This document shows positions 28,099 through 37,213 of a stretch of 49,942 nucleotides of DNA, piece by piece. The notes beneath the pieces are model-generated. The model saw only the letters and a program-made list of their open reading frames with translations, was not told the DNA's origin and searched no databases. The translations under genes and the position numbers were made by a program. The first letter of the stretch is position 1, and every line of letters starts with the position of its first letter. This DNA is from Gemmatimonadota bacterium. GTDB taxonomy: Bacteria > Gemmatimonadota > Gemmatimonadetes > Longimicrobiales > Gaopeijiaceae. Location: assembly GCA_029879725.1 (NCBI GenBank), contig JAOUPR010000018.1:1-49942 (forward strand), written 5' to 3'.

Positions 28099-28425
28099 CT
28101 ACTCCTTCAGGAGGAGTTCGGGCACCGGGGGCATGGGGACGCGCCCCTCGATCACGGCCTGGTCCACCTTCTCGTGATCGAACACGGCGGGGCTCATCCG
28201 CTCTCTGATCTGCTGGAACTCCGCGTTGCTCATGGGCTCGTCCGGCGTTTCGGGCGGGGGGGGATGGCTCGCCGCCAGGATCGAGCCCTCCACGGAGATC
28301 TCCACGACGTCGCCACGCGGCCGGGGGGTCTGCGGCGGCGCCGAAGTTTCGGCGCGCACCACGGCCCCGGCGGCGAACGGCACCGCGTTACTCGTGGCTA
28401 TGGCTGAGATTGCGTCTTCGAACAT
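28099..28425 (-). CDS. Small hypothetical protein
   Basis: A 108-aa protein I do not recognise. It has no signal peptide or membrane helix. It opens with a helix (FEDAISAIATSNAVPFAAGAVV), continues with a Pro-rich linker (SHPPPPETPDEP) and ends in an acidic helix region (MSNAEFQQIRERMSPAVFDHEKVDQAV). Codon third positions are mostly G or C and AAGGA lies just before the ATG, so it is probably a real gene. It converges on thiC with a 26-bp gap and lies just downstream of the sugar-dehydrogenase gene on the same strand (72 bp), so co-transcription is possible. Confidence 0.6.
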   Translation of the reverse strand: MFEDAISAIATSNAVPFAAGAVVRAETSAPPQTPRPRGDVVEISVEGSILAASHPPPPETPDEPMSNAEFQQIRERMSPAVFDHEKVDQAVIEGRVPMPPVPELLLKE

Positions 28426-28497
28426 GATCCTTCATCCGTCTGATGCTGCTGTTCCAAGGTATCGGACGAATTCTGGAGTCCTTGAGCGGAATCGGTC

Positions 28498-29625
28498 TCA
28501 GCGGGCGGGCTCGATCCTCAGGAGGGGCGCGTCGGGTTCGTCCACCAGGACGTAGAGGAACCCGTCCGGCCCCTCCCGCACGTCACGGATGCGGTGCGCC
28601 ATCCCGTCGAGGAGTCTCTCCGTCTCCGTCACCTCGTGGCCATCGAAGGCGATCCTGGCCAGATGCATTCCCGCCAGGCCCCCGACGAAGGCGCTTCCCC
28701 TCCAGGCCGGGAAGGCGTCACCGGCATAGACGGTCAGGCCGGACGTGGCGATGGACGGCACCCAGTAGTGGAGGGGCTGCTCCATCCCCTCCCTTTCGGT
28801 GAGTTCCGTCAGGACCGTGCCGTCGTAGTTGATTCCGTAGGAGATCACGGGCCAGCCATAGTTGAGTCCCGGGCGGATCCAGTTGATCTCGTCCCCGCCG
28901 CGGGGGCCGTGCTCCACTTCCCACAGTTCGCCGGTCTCCGGGTGGAAGGTGAGTCCCTGGGGGCTGCGGATCCCGTAGGCCCAGATCTCCGGTCTGAAAC
29001 CCTCCCGGCCCACGAACGGGTTGTCCTCGGGGACGCGGCCGTCGTCGTACAGGCGCACGATGGTCCCCTGGTGGTTCCCCGGATTCTGTGCCTGGTCCAT
29101 CTGTCCCCGGTCCCCCACGGAAACGAAGACGTGGCCCGTTCCGTCGAAGACGAGTCGTGATCCGAAGTGGACGCCCCGGTCCGTCCAGGCATCGGCCTCG
29201 AAGATCTCCTCAACATCGGTCAACTCCGATCCGTCGAAACGTCCTCGAACCACCGCCGTGGTGCGAAGATCGCCCTCTCCAGGCTTGGAGAAGCTCAAGT
29301 AGACGAGCTGGTTGCGGGCGAAGTCGGGGTGCAGCGCGACGTCGAGGAGGCCTCCCTGGCCACCCGTGCCGACCCGGGGAACGCCTCCCACCGGCGCGTC
29401 CACCAGCACGCCGTCGCGGACGACGCGGAGACGGCCCGCGCGCTCGGTCACCAGGAGGTCACCACCGGGGAGGAAGGCGAGCCCCCAGGGATGCTCCAGC
29501 CCGTCCACCACCGTGGCCACGGTGAAGGAGTGGTGCATGGATTCCATGGCCTCAGGTGCCGGAACCGACGGGGAGCAGGCGAATCCCAGGAGGGTGGCGG
29601 CGATGGCGACACTTGTACGGTCCAT
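28498..29625 (-). CDS. PQQ-dependent aldose/sorbosone dehydrogenase-like lipoprotein
   Basis: Exported six-bladed beta-propeller of the soluble glucose/aldose sugar dehydrogenase family (YliI-like; 375 aa). A short lipoprotein signal (LLGFACSPS) is followed by GLEHPWGLAFLPGGDLLVTER, GGQGGLLDVALHPDF, DRGVHFGSRLVFDGTGHVFVSVGDRG, RSPQGLTFHPETGELWEVEHGPRGGDEIN and a final GPDGFLYVL. The conserved His and Arg of the PQQ site appear to be in VHFGSRL and YGIRSPQG. It would oxidise sugars in the periplasm with PQQ, if the cell supplies the cofactor. ATG 29625 has GGAAG upstream. Confidence 0.87.
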   Translation of the reverse strand: MDRTSVAIAATLLGFACSPSVPAPEAMESMHHSFTVATVVDGLEHPWGLAFLPGGDLLVTERAGRLRVVRDGVLVDAPVGGVPRVGTGGQGGLLDVALHPDFARNQLVYLSFSKPGEGDLRTTAVVRGRFDGSELTDVEEIFEADAWTDRGVHFGSRLVFDGTGHVFVSVGDRGQMDQAQNPGNHQGTIVRLYDDGRVPEDNPFVGREGFRPEIWAYGIRSPQGLTFHPETGELWEVEHGPRGGDEINWIRPGLNYGWPVISYGINYDGTVLTELTEREGMEQPLHYWVPSIATSGLTVYAGDAFPAWRGSAFVGGLAGMHLARIAFDGHEVTETERLLDGMAHRIRDVREGPDGFLYVLVDEPDAPLLRIEPAR

Positions 29626-29815
29626 TGTTCTTCCGGGTGGTAGCGTGGCGAATCAGAATCGGCTCGGCTGAAGACCCCGATTCACGGGGAGAGGTTCCCG
29701 GGGGGACGCCGGCGAGCCGGTGAGCCGCAGGGACGACGGTGGGATCCATCACCTTGACCGGGCGATGAGATGGAACACACGTTGGCTGCTCGTTCCACCC
29801 CAACCGGGAGACTCC

Positions 29816-31300
29816 ATGTTCCGGCTCGTACTCAGGCTGGTTGCCGCCTCCATCGTCTTCGTGGGCCCGCTGCGGGCGCAGGACACCCGCCTTCCCGTGG
29901 ACACCGCCATCACGTCGGACCACGTGGTCACCATCCGGGGAGTCCGCGTGCCCTACCGCGCCACGGTGGGCACGATTCCCGTGTTCGGGGATGACGGGAG
30001 CCCCATCGCTTCGCTCCTCTTCACGTACTATGAGAGGAGCGACGTGCAGGACCGCCGCAACCGGCCCCTGTCCATCTCCTTCAACGGAGGGCCGGGTTCG
30101 GGGTCGCTGTGGATGCACCTGGGATACACGGGGCCGGTTCAGCTCGTCATCGACGACGAGGGGTACCCCATCCAGCCCTACGGCGTGCGAGACAACCCCA
30201 ACTCCATCCTCGACGTCACCGACATCGTGTACGTGAATCCGGTGAACGTGGGGTGGTCGCGGATCCTGGGCGACACCGACCGCGGTCATTTCTTCGGCGT
30301 GAACGAAGACATCGCCTACCTGGCGGACTGGATCGGCACCTTCGTGACCCGGTACGACCGCTGGCGTTCGCCCAAGTTCCTCATCGGAGAGAGTTACGGT
30401 ACCACCCGGGTGTCCGGTCTGGCACGAGCGCTTCAGTCTCGCCAGTGGATGTATCTCAACGGAGTGGTGTTGGTGTCCCCCACCGGACTCGGCGTCCCCC
30501 GGGAGGGTCCCATGGGTGATGCGCTGGCTCTCCCCAACTACACGGCCACGGCATGGTACCACGGGCAGCTCGAGCCCGAGCTCCAGAGCCGTGACCTGGA
30601 GGAGATCCTTCCCGAGGTGGAGGCGTGGACCCTCGACACCTTCCTGCCCGCGCTCGCCCGGGGTGGATCGCTTTCCGATTCGGAGCGCCACGCCGTGGCG
30701 CGGCACGCCGCCCACCTGGCCGGGGTCTCGGAGCAGTGGTTCCTCGATCACAACCTGAGGCCGAGCGTGGGGGAGTTCCGCAAGGAACTCCTGCGGGACC
30801 AGGGCCTCACCGTGGGACGTCTGGACGCCCGCTACCGGGGCCGCGACGGTCAGGATGCCGGCGAGTCGTACGACTACGACCCCGCGCTGAGCGCCTGGAA
30901 CCACGCCTTCGCGCCGGCCGTCAACCACTATCTGCGCAACGACCTCGGGTTCGAGACCGACCTCCAGTACTATCTGTTCGGTCCGGTCCACCCCTGGAAC
31001 CGGAGCGGCGACCACACCGGCGAGGACCTCCGTCGGGCCATGTCGGAGAATCCATACCTCCACCTCTTCGTGCAGAGCGGGTACTACGACGGCGGCACCG
31101 ACTACTTCAGCGCCAAGTACACGATGTGGAATCTCGACCCCGCCGGAAGGCTCCAGGATCGGATGTGGTGGAAGGGCTACCGGAGCGGTCACATGATGTA
31201 CCTGCGGGCCGAGGACATCGTGACGTCGAATCAGGATATCCGCGACTTCGTGGAGTGGGCGCTCCAGGCCACCCGGGAGGGGCCGGCCAAGTACTTCTGA
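29816..31300 (+). CDS. S10-family serine carboxypeptidase-like protein
   Basis: Exported carboxypeptidase-like hydrolase (494 aa). After a signal peptide ending LRAQ come FNGGPGSGSLWMHLG (oxyanion region), the nucleophile motif IGESYGTTR, Asp in QSGYYDGGTDY and His in GYRSGHMMYL, in the S10 order. Such enzymes remove C-terminal residues. ATG 29816 has GGGAG six bases upstream; the frame is open to 29720, but earlier starts would put a non-signal stretch in front of the hydrophobic segment. It is divergent from the sugar-dehydrogenase gene. Confidence 0.88.
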   Translation: MFRLVLRLVAASIVFVGPLRAQDTRLPVDTAITSDHVVTIRGVRVPYRATVGTIPVFGDDGSPIASLLFTYYERSDVQDRRNRPLSISFNGGPGSGSLWMHLGYTGPVQLVIDDEGYPIQPYGVRDNPNSILDVTDIVYVNPVNVGWSRILGDTDRGHFFGVNEDIAYLADWIGTFVTRYDRWRSPKFLIGESYGTTRVSGLARALQSRQWMYLNGVVLVSPTGLGVPREGPMGDALALPNYTATAWYHGQLEPELQSRDLEEILPEVEAWTLDTFLPALARGGSLSDSERHAVARHAAHLAGVSEQWFLDHNLRPSVGEFRKELLRDQGLTVGRLDARYRGRDGQDAGESYDYDPALSAWNHAFAPAVNHYLRNDLGFETDLQYYLFGPVHPWNRSGDHTGEDLRRAMSENPYLHLFVQSGYYDGGTDYFSAKYTMWNLDPAGRLQDRMWWKGYRSGHMMYLRAEDIVTSNQDIRDFVEWALQATREGPAKYF

Positions 31301-31403
31301 GGGGGGTGGCGGGAAGGGGCTTTGGACCGCCCGGACCGTTCCCGTCGCCCTCCACTCCCATCGTCGCTAGATTCGCTTCCACTCCAACCCCAGGGAGACG
31401 GTC

Positions 31404-32369
31404 TTGAAGCGTATTCTCGTGACGGGGTCGGGGGGCCAGATCGGGTCCTGGCTCGTCCCCCGGCTTCGTGAGCTCTACGGCGAGTCCAACGTGCTCGCCA
31501 CCGACATCAGGACATTGTCCGCCGAGGTCGTCGAGGCGGGACCCTTCCAGGTGCTCGACGCCACCGACGTCCGGGCCGTGGGCCAGGCGGTGATGCGCCA
31601 CGAGGCGGACACCGTGTTCCATCTCGCGGCCATCCTCTCCGCCATCGGGGAGAAGGATCCGCGGCTGGCGTGGCACGTGAACATGACCAGCCTGGAGGCG
31701 GTGCTGGAAGTGTCGCGGGAGCAGAGGTGCGCCGTGTTCACGCCCAGCTCCATCGGGGTGTTCGGGCCCGACAGTCCCAAGGATCCCACCCCCCAGGACA
31801 CGGTGATGCGTCCCCACACCATCTACGGGATCACCAAGGTGGCGGGGGAGCTCCTGTGCGACTACTACGCCCGCCGGTACGGCGTGGACACCCGCGGGGT
31901 CCGGTATCCCGGGCTCATCTCCTACGGAGCCCCTCCCGGAGGGGGGACGACCGACTGGGCGGTGGACATCTTCTACCAGGCGGTGGAGCACGGGCGCTAC
32001 TCGTGCTTCCTGGCGGAGGGCACGCAACTCGACATGATGTACATGCCCGACGCCATCAGCGCGGCCATCGGCGTCATGGAAGCGGACCCGGACCGTCTCG
32101 CCCACCGCAACGCCTTCAACGTCACGGCCATGCAGCTCGCGCCGGAGACGCTCGCCGCGGAGATCCGCAAGCACGTCCCCGGCTTCGAGCTGACCTACGA
32201 CGTGGATCCGGTGCGCCAGGGGATCGCCGAGTCGTGGCCCGACCGGATCGACGACACGGCCGCCCGCCGGGAGTGGGGGTGGAAGCCGGAGTACGACATG
32301 GCGGCCATGACCGCGGACATGTTGCATCACCTGAAGAACGGGGACGGGGCCGGAACGGCTTCGTCCTGA
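31404..32369 (+). CDS. SDR-type L-threonine 3-dehydrogenase
   Basis: NAD-dependent enzyme that oxidises L-threonine to 2-amino-3-ketobutyrate (321 aa). It belongs to the extended short-chain dehydrogenase family, not the zinc alcohol-dehydrogenase type of E. coli Tdh. Rossmann motif GSGGQIG at the start, active-site SSIGVFG and YGITK (Tyr-x3-Lys), then GGTTDWAVDIFY and TQLDMMYMPDAI typical of this subfamily. TTG 31404 with GGGAG upstream is the only reasonable start. The next gene encodes the second enzyme of the pathway, which strongly supports the call. Confidence 0.92.
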   Translation: MKRILVTGSGGQIGSWLVPRLRELYGESNVLATDIRTLSAEVVEAGPFQVLDATDVRAVGQAVMRHEADTVFHLAAILSAIGEKDPRLAWHVNMTSLEAVLEVSREQRCAVFTPSSIGVFGPDSPKDPTPQDTVMRPHTIYGITKVAGELLCDYYARRYGVDTRGVRYPGLISYGAPPGGGTTDWAVDIFYQAVEHGRYSCFLAEGTQLDMMYMPDAISAAIGVMEADPDRLAHRNAFNVTAMQLAPETLAAEIRKHVPGFELTYDVDPVRQGIAESWPDRIDDTAARREWGWKPEYDMAAMTADMLHHLKNGDGAGTASS

Positions 32370-32388
32370 CCCATCCGGAGGTTATTCC

Positions 32389-33621
32389 ATGCCGTTGGAT
32401 CGATTGAAGGACGCGTTGGACGCCCATGTGGCGGGACTCGAGGCCGCGGGAACCACCAAGGGGTCCGAGGCGGTCGTGGTCGCCGTGAAGCCCGCGGAGG
32501 GCACCCGGGGCCCGCGCTTCCTCCTGCGCGGCGAGGGCGACCGGGAGTTCATCCGCATGAACTCCAACTCGTACATGGGTCTCGGCCTGCGTCCGGAGGT
32601 CATGAAGGCCGAGGAGGCGGCCACCGCCGCCTTCGGAGCCGGGCCCGGAGCGGTGCGCTTCATCAGTGGGACGTACCAGGCCCACGTGGACCTGGAGGCC
32701 AGGCTGGCGGCCTTCCACGGCCGGGAGGCGGCCATGATCTTCTCGTCGGCCTACGCCACGGTCGTGTCCACCATCACGCCGCTGGTCACTCCCGACACGG
32801 TCCTCGTCTCCGACGAGCTCAACCACAACTGCATCATCAACGCCATGCGCCTGGCCCGGCCCGTGGGGAAGGCGGTCTATCCCCACAACGACGTCCGGGC
32901 TCTGGAAGCCGCGCTGGAGGAGTGGAAGGGGAAGGCGAAGCGCGCCATCGTGGTCACCGACGGGATCTTCTCCATGCGGGGAGACCACGCCCCCCTGGAC
33001 GACATCATGGAGGTGTGCGCCCGCCACGACGGAGCCTACGAGGAGAACGTGGTGTGCGTGGTGGACGACTCCCATGGGGTGGGAGGCTTCGGGAAGACGG
33101 GGCGGGGGACGGAGGAGTACACGAACAGTCCGCCGGTGGACATCCTGGTCGGGACGCTGGGGAAGGCCTTCGGGGTGAACGGCGGCTACGTGACCTCCAG
33201 CGCCTCGGTGATTCGCTTCCTGCGGGAGTCCTCTCAGATGTACATCTACTCCAACCCCATCACGGTGGGGGAGGCGGCGGCGGCGCTGAAGTCGCTGGAG
33301 ATCGTGGACAGCGCCGAGGGGCGGGCGTTGCTCGACCGGCTCCGGGGGCTCACCCGGCGCTTCGAGGCGGGACTGGGACGGGTCGGGATCGAGACCATCC
33401 CCGGTGAGCACCCGGTGGTGCCCCTCATGATCCGCGACACGCAGAGGACGCGTGATCTGGTCCGGTACCTGTACGAGAACGGCGTGCTGGTCACGGGGCT
33501 CGCCTTCCCCGTGGTTCCCAGGGGAGACGAGGAGATCCGCGCCCAGGTCAACGCCGACCACACGGAGGCGGACATCGATCACGTGTTGGGCCTCCTGGAG
33601 GCCTACCAACAAGGGAGATAG
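32389..33621 (+). CDS. kbl: 2-amino-3-ketobutyrate CoA ligase (glycine C-acetyltransferase)
   Basis: PLP enzyme of the alpha-oxoamine synthase family (410 aa) that cleaves 2-amino-3-ketobutyrate with CoA to glycine and acetyl-CoA. Visible: SNSYMGLGLRPEV, GAVRFISGTYQAH, DELNHNCIINAMRLA, TDGIFSMRGDHAPL, VDDSHGVGGFG and the PLP-lysine segment GTLGKAFGVNGGY. ATG 32389 has GGAGG upstream, 19 nt after the threonine dehydrogenase. Together the two genes form a complete threonine-to-glycine route. Confidence 0.93.
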   Translation: MPLDRLKDALDAHVAGLEAAGTTKGSEAVVVAVKPAEGTRGPRFLLRGEGDREFIRMNSNSYMGLGLRPEVMKAEEAATAAFGAGPGAVRFISGTYQAHVDLEARLAAFHGREAAMIFSSAYATVVSTITPLVTPDTVLVSDELNHNCIINAMRLARPVGKAVYPHNDVRALEAALEEWKGKAKRAIVVTDGIFSMRGDHAPLDDIMEVCARHDGAYEENVVCVVDDSHGVGGFGKTGRGTEEYTNSPPVDILVGTLGKAFGVNGGYVTSSASVIRFLRESSQMYIYSNPITVGEAAAALKSLEIVDSAEGRALLDRLRGLTRRFEAGLGRVGIETIPGEHPVVPLMIRDTQRTRDLVRYLYENGVLVTGLAFPVVPRGDEEIRAQVNADHTEADIDHVLGLLEAYQQGR

Positions 33622-33624
33622 CGA

Positions 33625-34797
33625 ATGACGCTGTCCCGTCGGGGTTTCGTACGCCACGCCGCCGCGGCGGCCGGGGCGACCGTGGCTGCTCCCTTCCTCA
33701 ACCTGGGTCGCCATCGGCTCTTCGCGTGGAGCATGGCGGAGTACTCCACCCGCTGCGTCGATCTGGTGACGGGGTCCCTGGTCATCGACATGCTGGGTCT
33801 GGTCACGCTGAACCAGCAGACCGAGGAGCGCTGGGGGGAGGGGCTGGAACGCTTCACGGAAGACGACCGGGAGGAGTTCCGCGCCTCGGAGATCGACGTC
33901 TTCCACATCGCCTCCGGAGTGGGTGGGCGAACCCAGGAGGACGCGTACCGGAACGTGCTGCGCTTCGTGGGAACCTACAACTCCATCGTGGCCAACCGCC
34001 CCGACGTCTTCGTGCGCATCGACTCGGCGGCGGACCTGGCCGCGGTGCACGGGTCGGGGCGCCACGGGATCCTCATCGGGGTGCAGAACTCGCAGCATTT
34101 CAGGAGCCCCGACGACGTGGACACCTTCCACGCCCTGGGGCAGCGGGTGAGCCAGCTCACCTACAATTCCCGCAACATGATCGGCAACGGCTCCACGGAG
34201 CGGGTGGACGGTGGGATCAGCGATTTCGGCGCCGCCATCGTCGAGCGGATGAACCAGGTGGGGATGGCGGTGGACGTCTCCCACTCGGGCGACCGCACCA
34301 CCCTGGACGCCTGCGAACTCTCCTCTCGCCCCGTCCTCTACACCCATTCCAACGCCCGGGCGCTGAACCCCGGGCACCCCCGCTGCAAGACCGACGAGGC
34401 CATCCGCCGTATGGCGGCCACCGGCGGGGTCATGGGAATCACCGGGGTGAGGAACTTCGTGAAGGACCGGGAGCCCACCACGGTGGAGGACTACGTGAAC
34501 CACTTCGACCACGTCCGTGATCTGGTCGGGATGGAGCACGTGGGGATCGGATCGGATATCGACCTCCACGGATACGACGACATGCCCCCGGAGGACTACG
34601 CGAATCTCAAGGCCGCGTACAAGGGGAGCTACGCCTTCCGGGACAAGATCGACATCGAGGGGATCGATCACCCCAGGCGCATGTTCGACGTGACCGAGGG
34701 GCTCATCCGGCGGGGGTATACCGACGAGCACGTCCGCATGATCCTCGGTGGGAACTTCCAGCGGGTGCTGGGAGAGATCTGGCACACCCAGGCGTAG
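33625..34797 (+). CDS. M19 dipeptidase-family protein lacking part of the metal site
   Basis: A 390-aa Tat-exported protein (SRRGFVRHAAAAAGA signal) with the membrane dipeptidase (M19) fold. Two later metal-ligand histidines are present (MAVDVSHSG, LYTHSNARAL), as is the late Asp (GIGSDID). The early His-x-Asp pair, normally in a D-G-H-x-D segment, is replaced by VIDMLGLV, and the bridging Glu of the GVEGG motif is replaced (IGVQNSQ). Dinuclear catalysis is therefore doubtful; it may bind one metal or act otherwise. It starts 3 nt after kbl, with GGGAG upstream, and shares the operon with DUF1028. Confidence 0.82.
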   Translation: MTLSRRGFVRHAAAAAGATVAAPFLNLGRHRLFAWSMAEYSTRCVDLVTGSLVIDMLGLVTLNQQTEERWGEGLERFTEDDREEFRASEIDVFHIASGVGGRTQEDAYRNVLRFVGTYNSIVANRPDVFVRIDSAADLAAVHGSGRHGILIGVQNSQHFRSPDDVDTFHALGQRVSQLTYNSRNMIGNGSTERVDGGISDFGAAIVERMNQVGMAVDVSHSGDRTTLDACELSSRPVLYTHSNARALNPGHPRCKTDEAIRRMAATGGVMGITGVRNFVKDREPTTVEDYVNHFDHVRDLVGMEHVGIGSDIDLHGYDDMPPEDYANLKAAYKGSYAFRDKIDIEGIDHPRRMFDVTEGLIRRGYTDEHVRMILGGNFQRVLGEIWHTQA

Positions 34798-34809
34798 AGG
34801 AGGTCTTCC

Positions 34810-35652
34810 ATGGTTCGTTCCGTCCTGTCGGCCGTGGTGGCCGCGGTCCTGGTCATCGCCGCCGCGCCGGCGCCGGCCTCCGCCACGTGGTCGGTGATCG
34901 CGGTGGATGCCCGTACCGGTCGCATCGTCATCGCGTCCGCCACCTGCGTGACCCAGGCGCGCCTGGAGGGCTTTCCGGCCCGGGGGCTCATGGACGTCCA
35001 GGCCATCGTGGTGCCCGGCGTGGGGGTGGCCGCGGCCCAGGCCGGCGTGGACCGCACCCGGGCGAACCAGCGTCTCATCCACGCGGAGCTTCGGCGGGGA
35101 ACCCACCCGGCCCGGATCCTCACCATGCTCCGGGAGGATCCCGACATCCAGCGCCGCCAGTTCGGGATCGTGGATCTCGAGGGGCGCTTCGTGGGGTTCT
35201 CCGGTGGGGAGAACGGCGCGGCCTCCCTCTCCGTCCAGGGGCACGTCCCCGGCACGGAGATCTACTACTCGATCCAGGGGAACATCCTGGCGTCCGACGA
35301 GGTCGTCCACGACGCCGTGGACGCGTTCGCCGCCGAGGGCGGCAGCCTCACCGACCGCGTCATGGCCGCCATGGATGCTGCGGACGCCGCCGGTGGCGAC
35401 GTGCGGTGCACCTGTGAGACCGAGCCGGTGCCCCAGGGTCCCTGCCACGGCCGGACCGCGCACGTGGCGTATCTGCTGGCGGCCGATGGGGGAGATCCCG
35501 AGGGGGAGTCGTTCAACGACGGGGAGTACGCGCTCTACCTGAACGTCACCGACCAGAACCTCGCGGAGGACGAGGACGCCAACCCGGTCCTGACCCTCCG
35601 CGCCCGATACGAGGCTCTCCCGGAGGAGCTCAGGCGCGATCCCGAGGGGTGA
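34810..35652 (+). CDS. DUF1028 family exported protein
   Basis: A 280-aa protein with a signal peptide (about 1-25, ending ASA) and the DUF1028 pattern. TWSVIAVDARTGRIVIASATC lies at the mature N-terminus, followed by AIVVPGVGVAAAQAGVD, RQFGIVDLEGRFVGFSG, GNILASDEVV and a late AYLLAADGGDPEG. The family resembles Ntn-hydrolases but its activity is unsettled. Pairing with M19-type proteins hints at peptide processing. AGAGGAGG precedes the ATG; the gap to the M19 gene is 12 nt. It converges on the symporter gene. Confidence 0.85.
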   Translation: MVRSVLSAVVAAVLVIAAAPAPASATWSVIAVDARTGRIVIASATCVTQARLEGFPARGLMDVQAIVVPGVGVAAAQAGVDRTRANQRLIHAELRRGTHPARILTMLREDPDIQRRQFGIVDLEGRFVGFSGGENGAASLSVQGHVPGTEIYYSIQGNILASDEVVHDAVDAFAAEGGSLTDRVMAAMDAADAAGGDVRCTCETEPVPQGPCHGRTAHVAYLLAADGGDPEGESFNDGEYALYLNVTDQNLAEDEDANPVLTLRARYEALPEELRRDPEG

Positions 35653-35675
35653 CGCCCGGTCGTCGGGAGCGGGCG
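35653..35675. terminator. Short hairpin in a convergent gap
   Basis: CGCCCG (35653-35658) pairs with CGGGCG (35670-35675) over an 11-nt loop and fills the 24-bp space between the DUF1028 and symporter stops. The stem is short and has no U-tract, so the terminator call is tentative. Confidence 0.35.
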
Positions 35676-35676
35676 G

Positions 35677-37065
35677 TCAGGCCTCCACCGGCTCCAACGC
35701 GCGGGTGGGGGCCGAGCCCAGGGCGGCGATGCCCACGTACGCCGCCGCGGCCACGGCCAGGGAGGTGAGGTAGGGGTAGGGAAGGTCCAGGAAGTACGCG
35801 CCCGCGATCCACGCGGCCACCCCGCCCAGAAGGGATCCGATGGCGCTCCCGGTCCCACCCACCCGCGTGTACAGGCCGAATCCCACGATCACGGCCAGCC
35901 CGGCGCTCCCGAACGCCGATGCGTGCTCGACGAGCGTGTACACCCGGTCGGCCCGCAACGCCATCACGTACGCCGCGACGCCGAACGCGGCCACGCATCC
36001 ACGTGCGATGCGGACCTTGGTGCGTTCGTCGACGCCGGACATCACCGGGACCAGCACGTTGTGGGAGACCAGCGCCGCCGACGCGAGGAGCGCGCTGTCC
36101 ACCGTGGAGAGAATGGCCGACACCAGCGCACCCGCGAAGAGGACGAACAGACCCGTGGGGAGGTAGCGCTGGGCCAGGAGGGGGAGGATCTGCTCGGGGT
36201 CGTCGAGGCCGGGGAGGAGCACGCCCCCCACGAGCCCCAGGAACACGGGCATGAGGCCGATGAGGAGGTAGGCACCGCCCGCCACCAGCGTGGCGTTCCG
36301 CGCGATGGACGCGGAGCGGGCGGACAGCATGCGGGCCACGACCTCGGCGGCCACCACCGATCCCACGACCGGGACCGCCCACTCCTCCATCACGGCGAGG
36401 ACCGAATGGTCTCCCGCCGAGAAGGGGTCGAGGGCGCCGGGCCTCAGCTCCTTCAGGACGTCGAATCCCTCCCGCCGCATCACCACCACGAAGAGCGCGC
36501 CCAGCCCCACCACCAGGGAGATCCCCTGCACCAGGTCCGTCCACGCGTCGGCCAGGAGCCCCCCGAACATGGTGTACGCCATCACCACCAGCGCCGCGAT
36601 GGCGATGGTGACCTCCACCTCCAGCCCCGATGCCGACGCCAGGACCTGCCCGAAGGCGCGGATCTGCGCGGCCGCCCAGAGGACGGAGGTGGGCACCATG
36701 AGGATCACCGCGAGGCGCTCCACCGGGACGCCGAATCTCAGGCGGAAGAGGTCCGCGATGGTGGTGAGTCGCAGGCGCCAGAGCGGGACCGCCAGGAAGA
36801 GTCCCGCCAGGATGATGCAGATGGCGTACCCGAAGGGGTCGGCGGATCCTCCGGCGAGCCCCCGCTCGTAGATGGCTCCCGCGGCGCCGATGCACGTCTC
36901 GGCTCCGAACCAGGTCGCGAACACGGTGAAGGTGACCACCACGGGACCCAGGGAGCGGCCGGCCACGAGGTAGTCGTCTTCCGTGCGGATGCGCCGGGAG
37001 ACGAACATCCCGATGAGGAACTGTACGAGGATGTAGGCGGCGATCCCCAGGAGGAGCGGATTCAG
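35677..37065 (-). CDS. Sodium:solute symporter (SSS family) with a likely CTG start
   Basis: Inner-membrane Na+-coupled transporter of the SSS family (462 aa, about 13 helices). Visible: a first helix LLLGIAAYILVQFLIG, RTEDDYLVAGRSLGP, FATWFGAETCIGAAG and a later LVSAILSTVDSALLASAALVSHNV, where the Ser-Thr pair of the second sodium site is expected. No ATG, GTG or TTG precedes the first helix in frame. CTG at 37065 has GGAG about five bases upstream and would give a normal MNPLLLG N-terminus. Using the first in-frame ATG would remove helix 1. Substrate unknown (amino acid, sugar or proline types exist). Confidence 0.88.
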   Translation of the reverse strand: MNPLLLGIAAYILVQFLIGMFVSRRIRTEDDYLVAGRSLGPVVVTFTVFATWFGAETCIGAAGAIYERGLAGGSADPFGYAICIILAGLFLAVPLWRLRLTTIADLFRLRFGVPVERLAVILMVPTSVLWAAAQIRAFGQVLASASGLEVEVTIAIAALVVMAYTMFGGLLADAWTDLVQGISLVVGLGALFVVVMRREGFDVLKELRPGALDPFSAGDHSVLAVMEEWAVPVVGSVVAAEVVARMLSARSASIARNATLVAGGAYLLIGLMPVFLGLVGGVLLPGLDDPEQILPLLAQRYLPTGLFVLFAGALVSAILSTVDSALLASAALVSHNVLVPVMSGVDERTKVRIARGCVAAFGVAAYVMALRADRVYTLVEHASAFGSAGLAVIVGFGLYTRVGGTGSAIGSLLGGVAAWIAGAYFLDLPYPYLTSLAVAAAAYVGIAALGSAPTRALEPVEA

Positions 37066-37213
37066 AGGCTCTCCAGGTCGGTTGGTCGTGATCCGGTGTG
37101 GGCGGCGGGGACGATATCCGTGTCCGTCCGGCGAGGCAACACCACCGGCGCAGGTGTGGGCAGCGGGCGTGACCGGCCACCCGGGGTCCGCGGCCGGGGA
37201 TACCCTCGCGTGG

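Noticed and set aside
32122-35463. Open frame of 1113 codons on the minus strand
   Set aside because: Antisense to tdh, kbl, M19 and DUF1028 genes that all have recognisable domains and ribosome sites.
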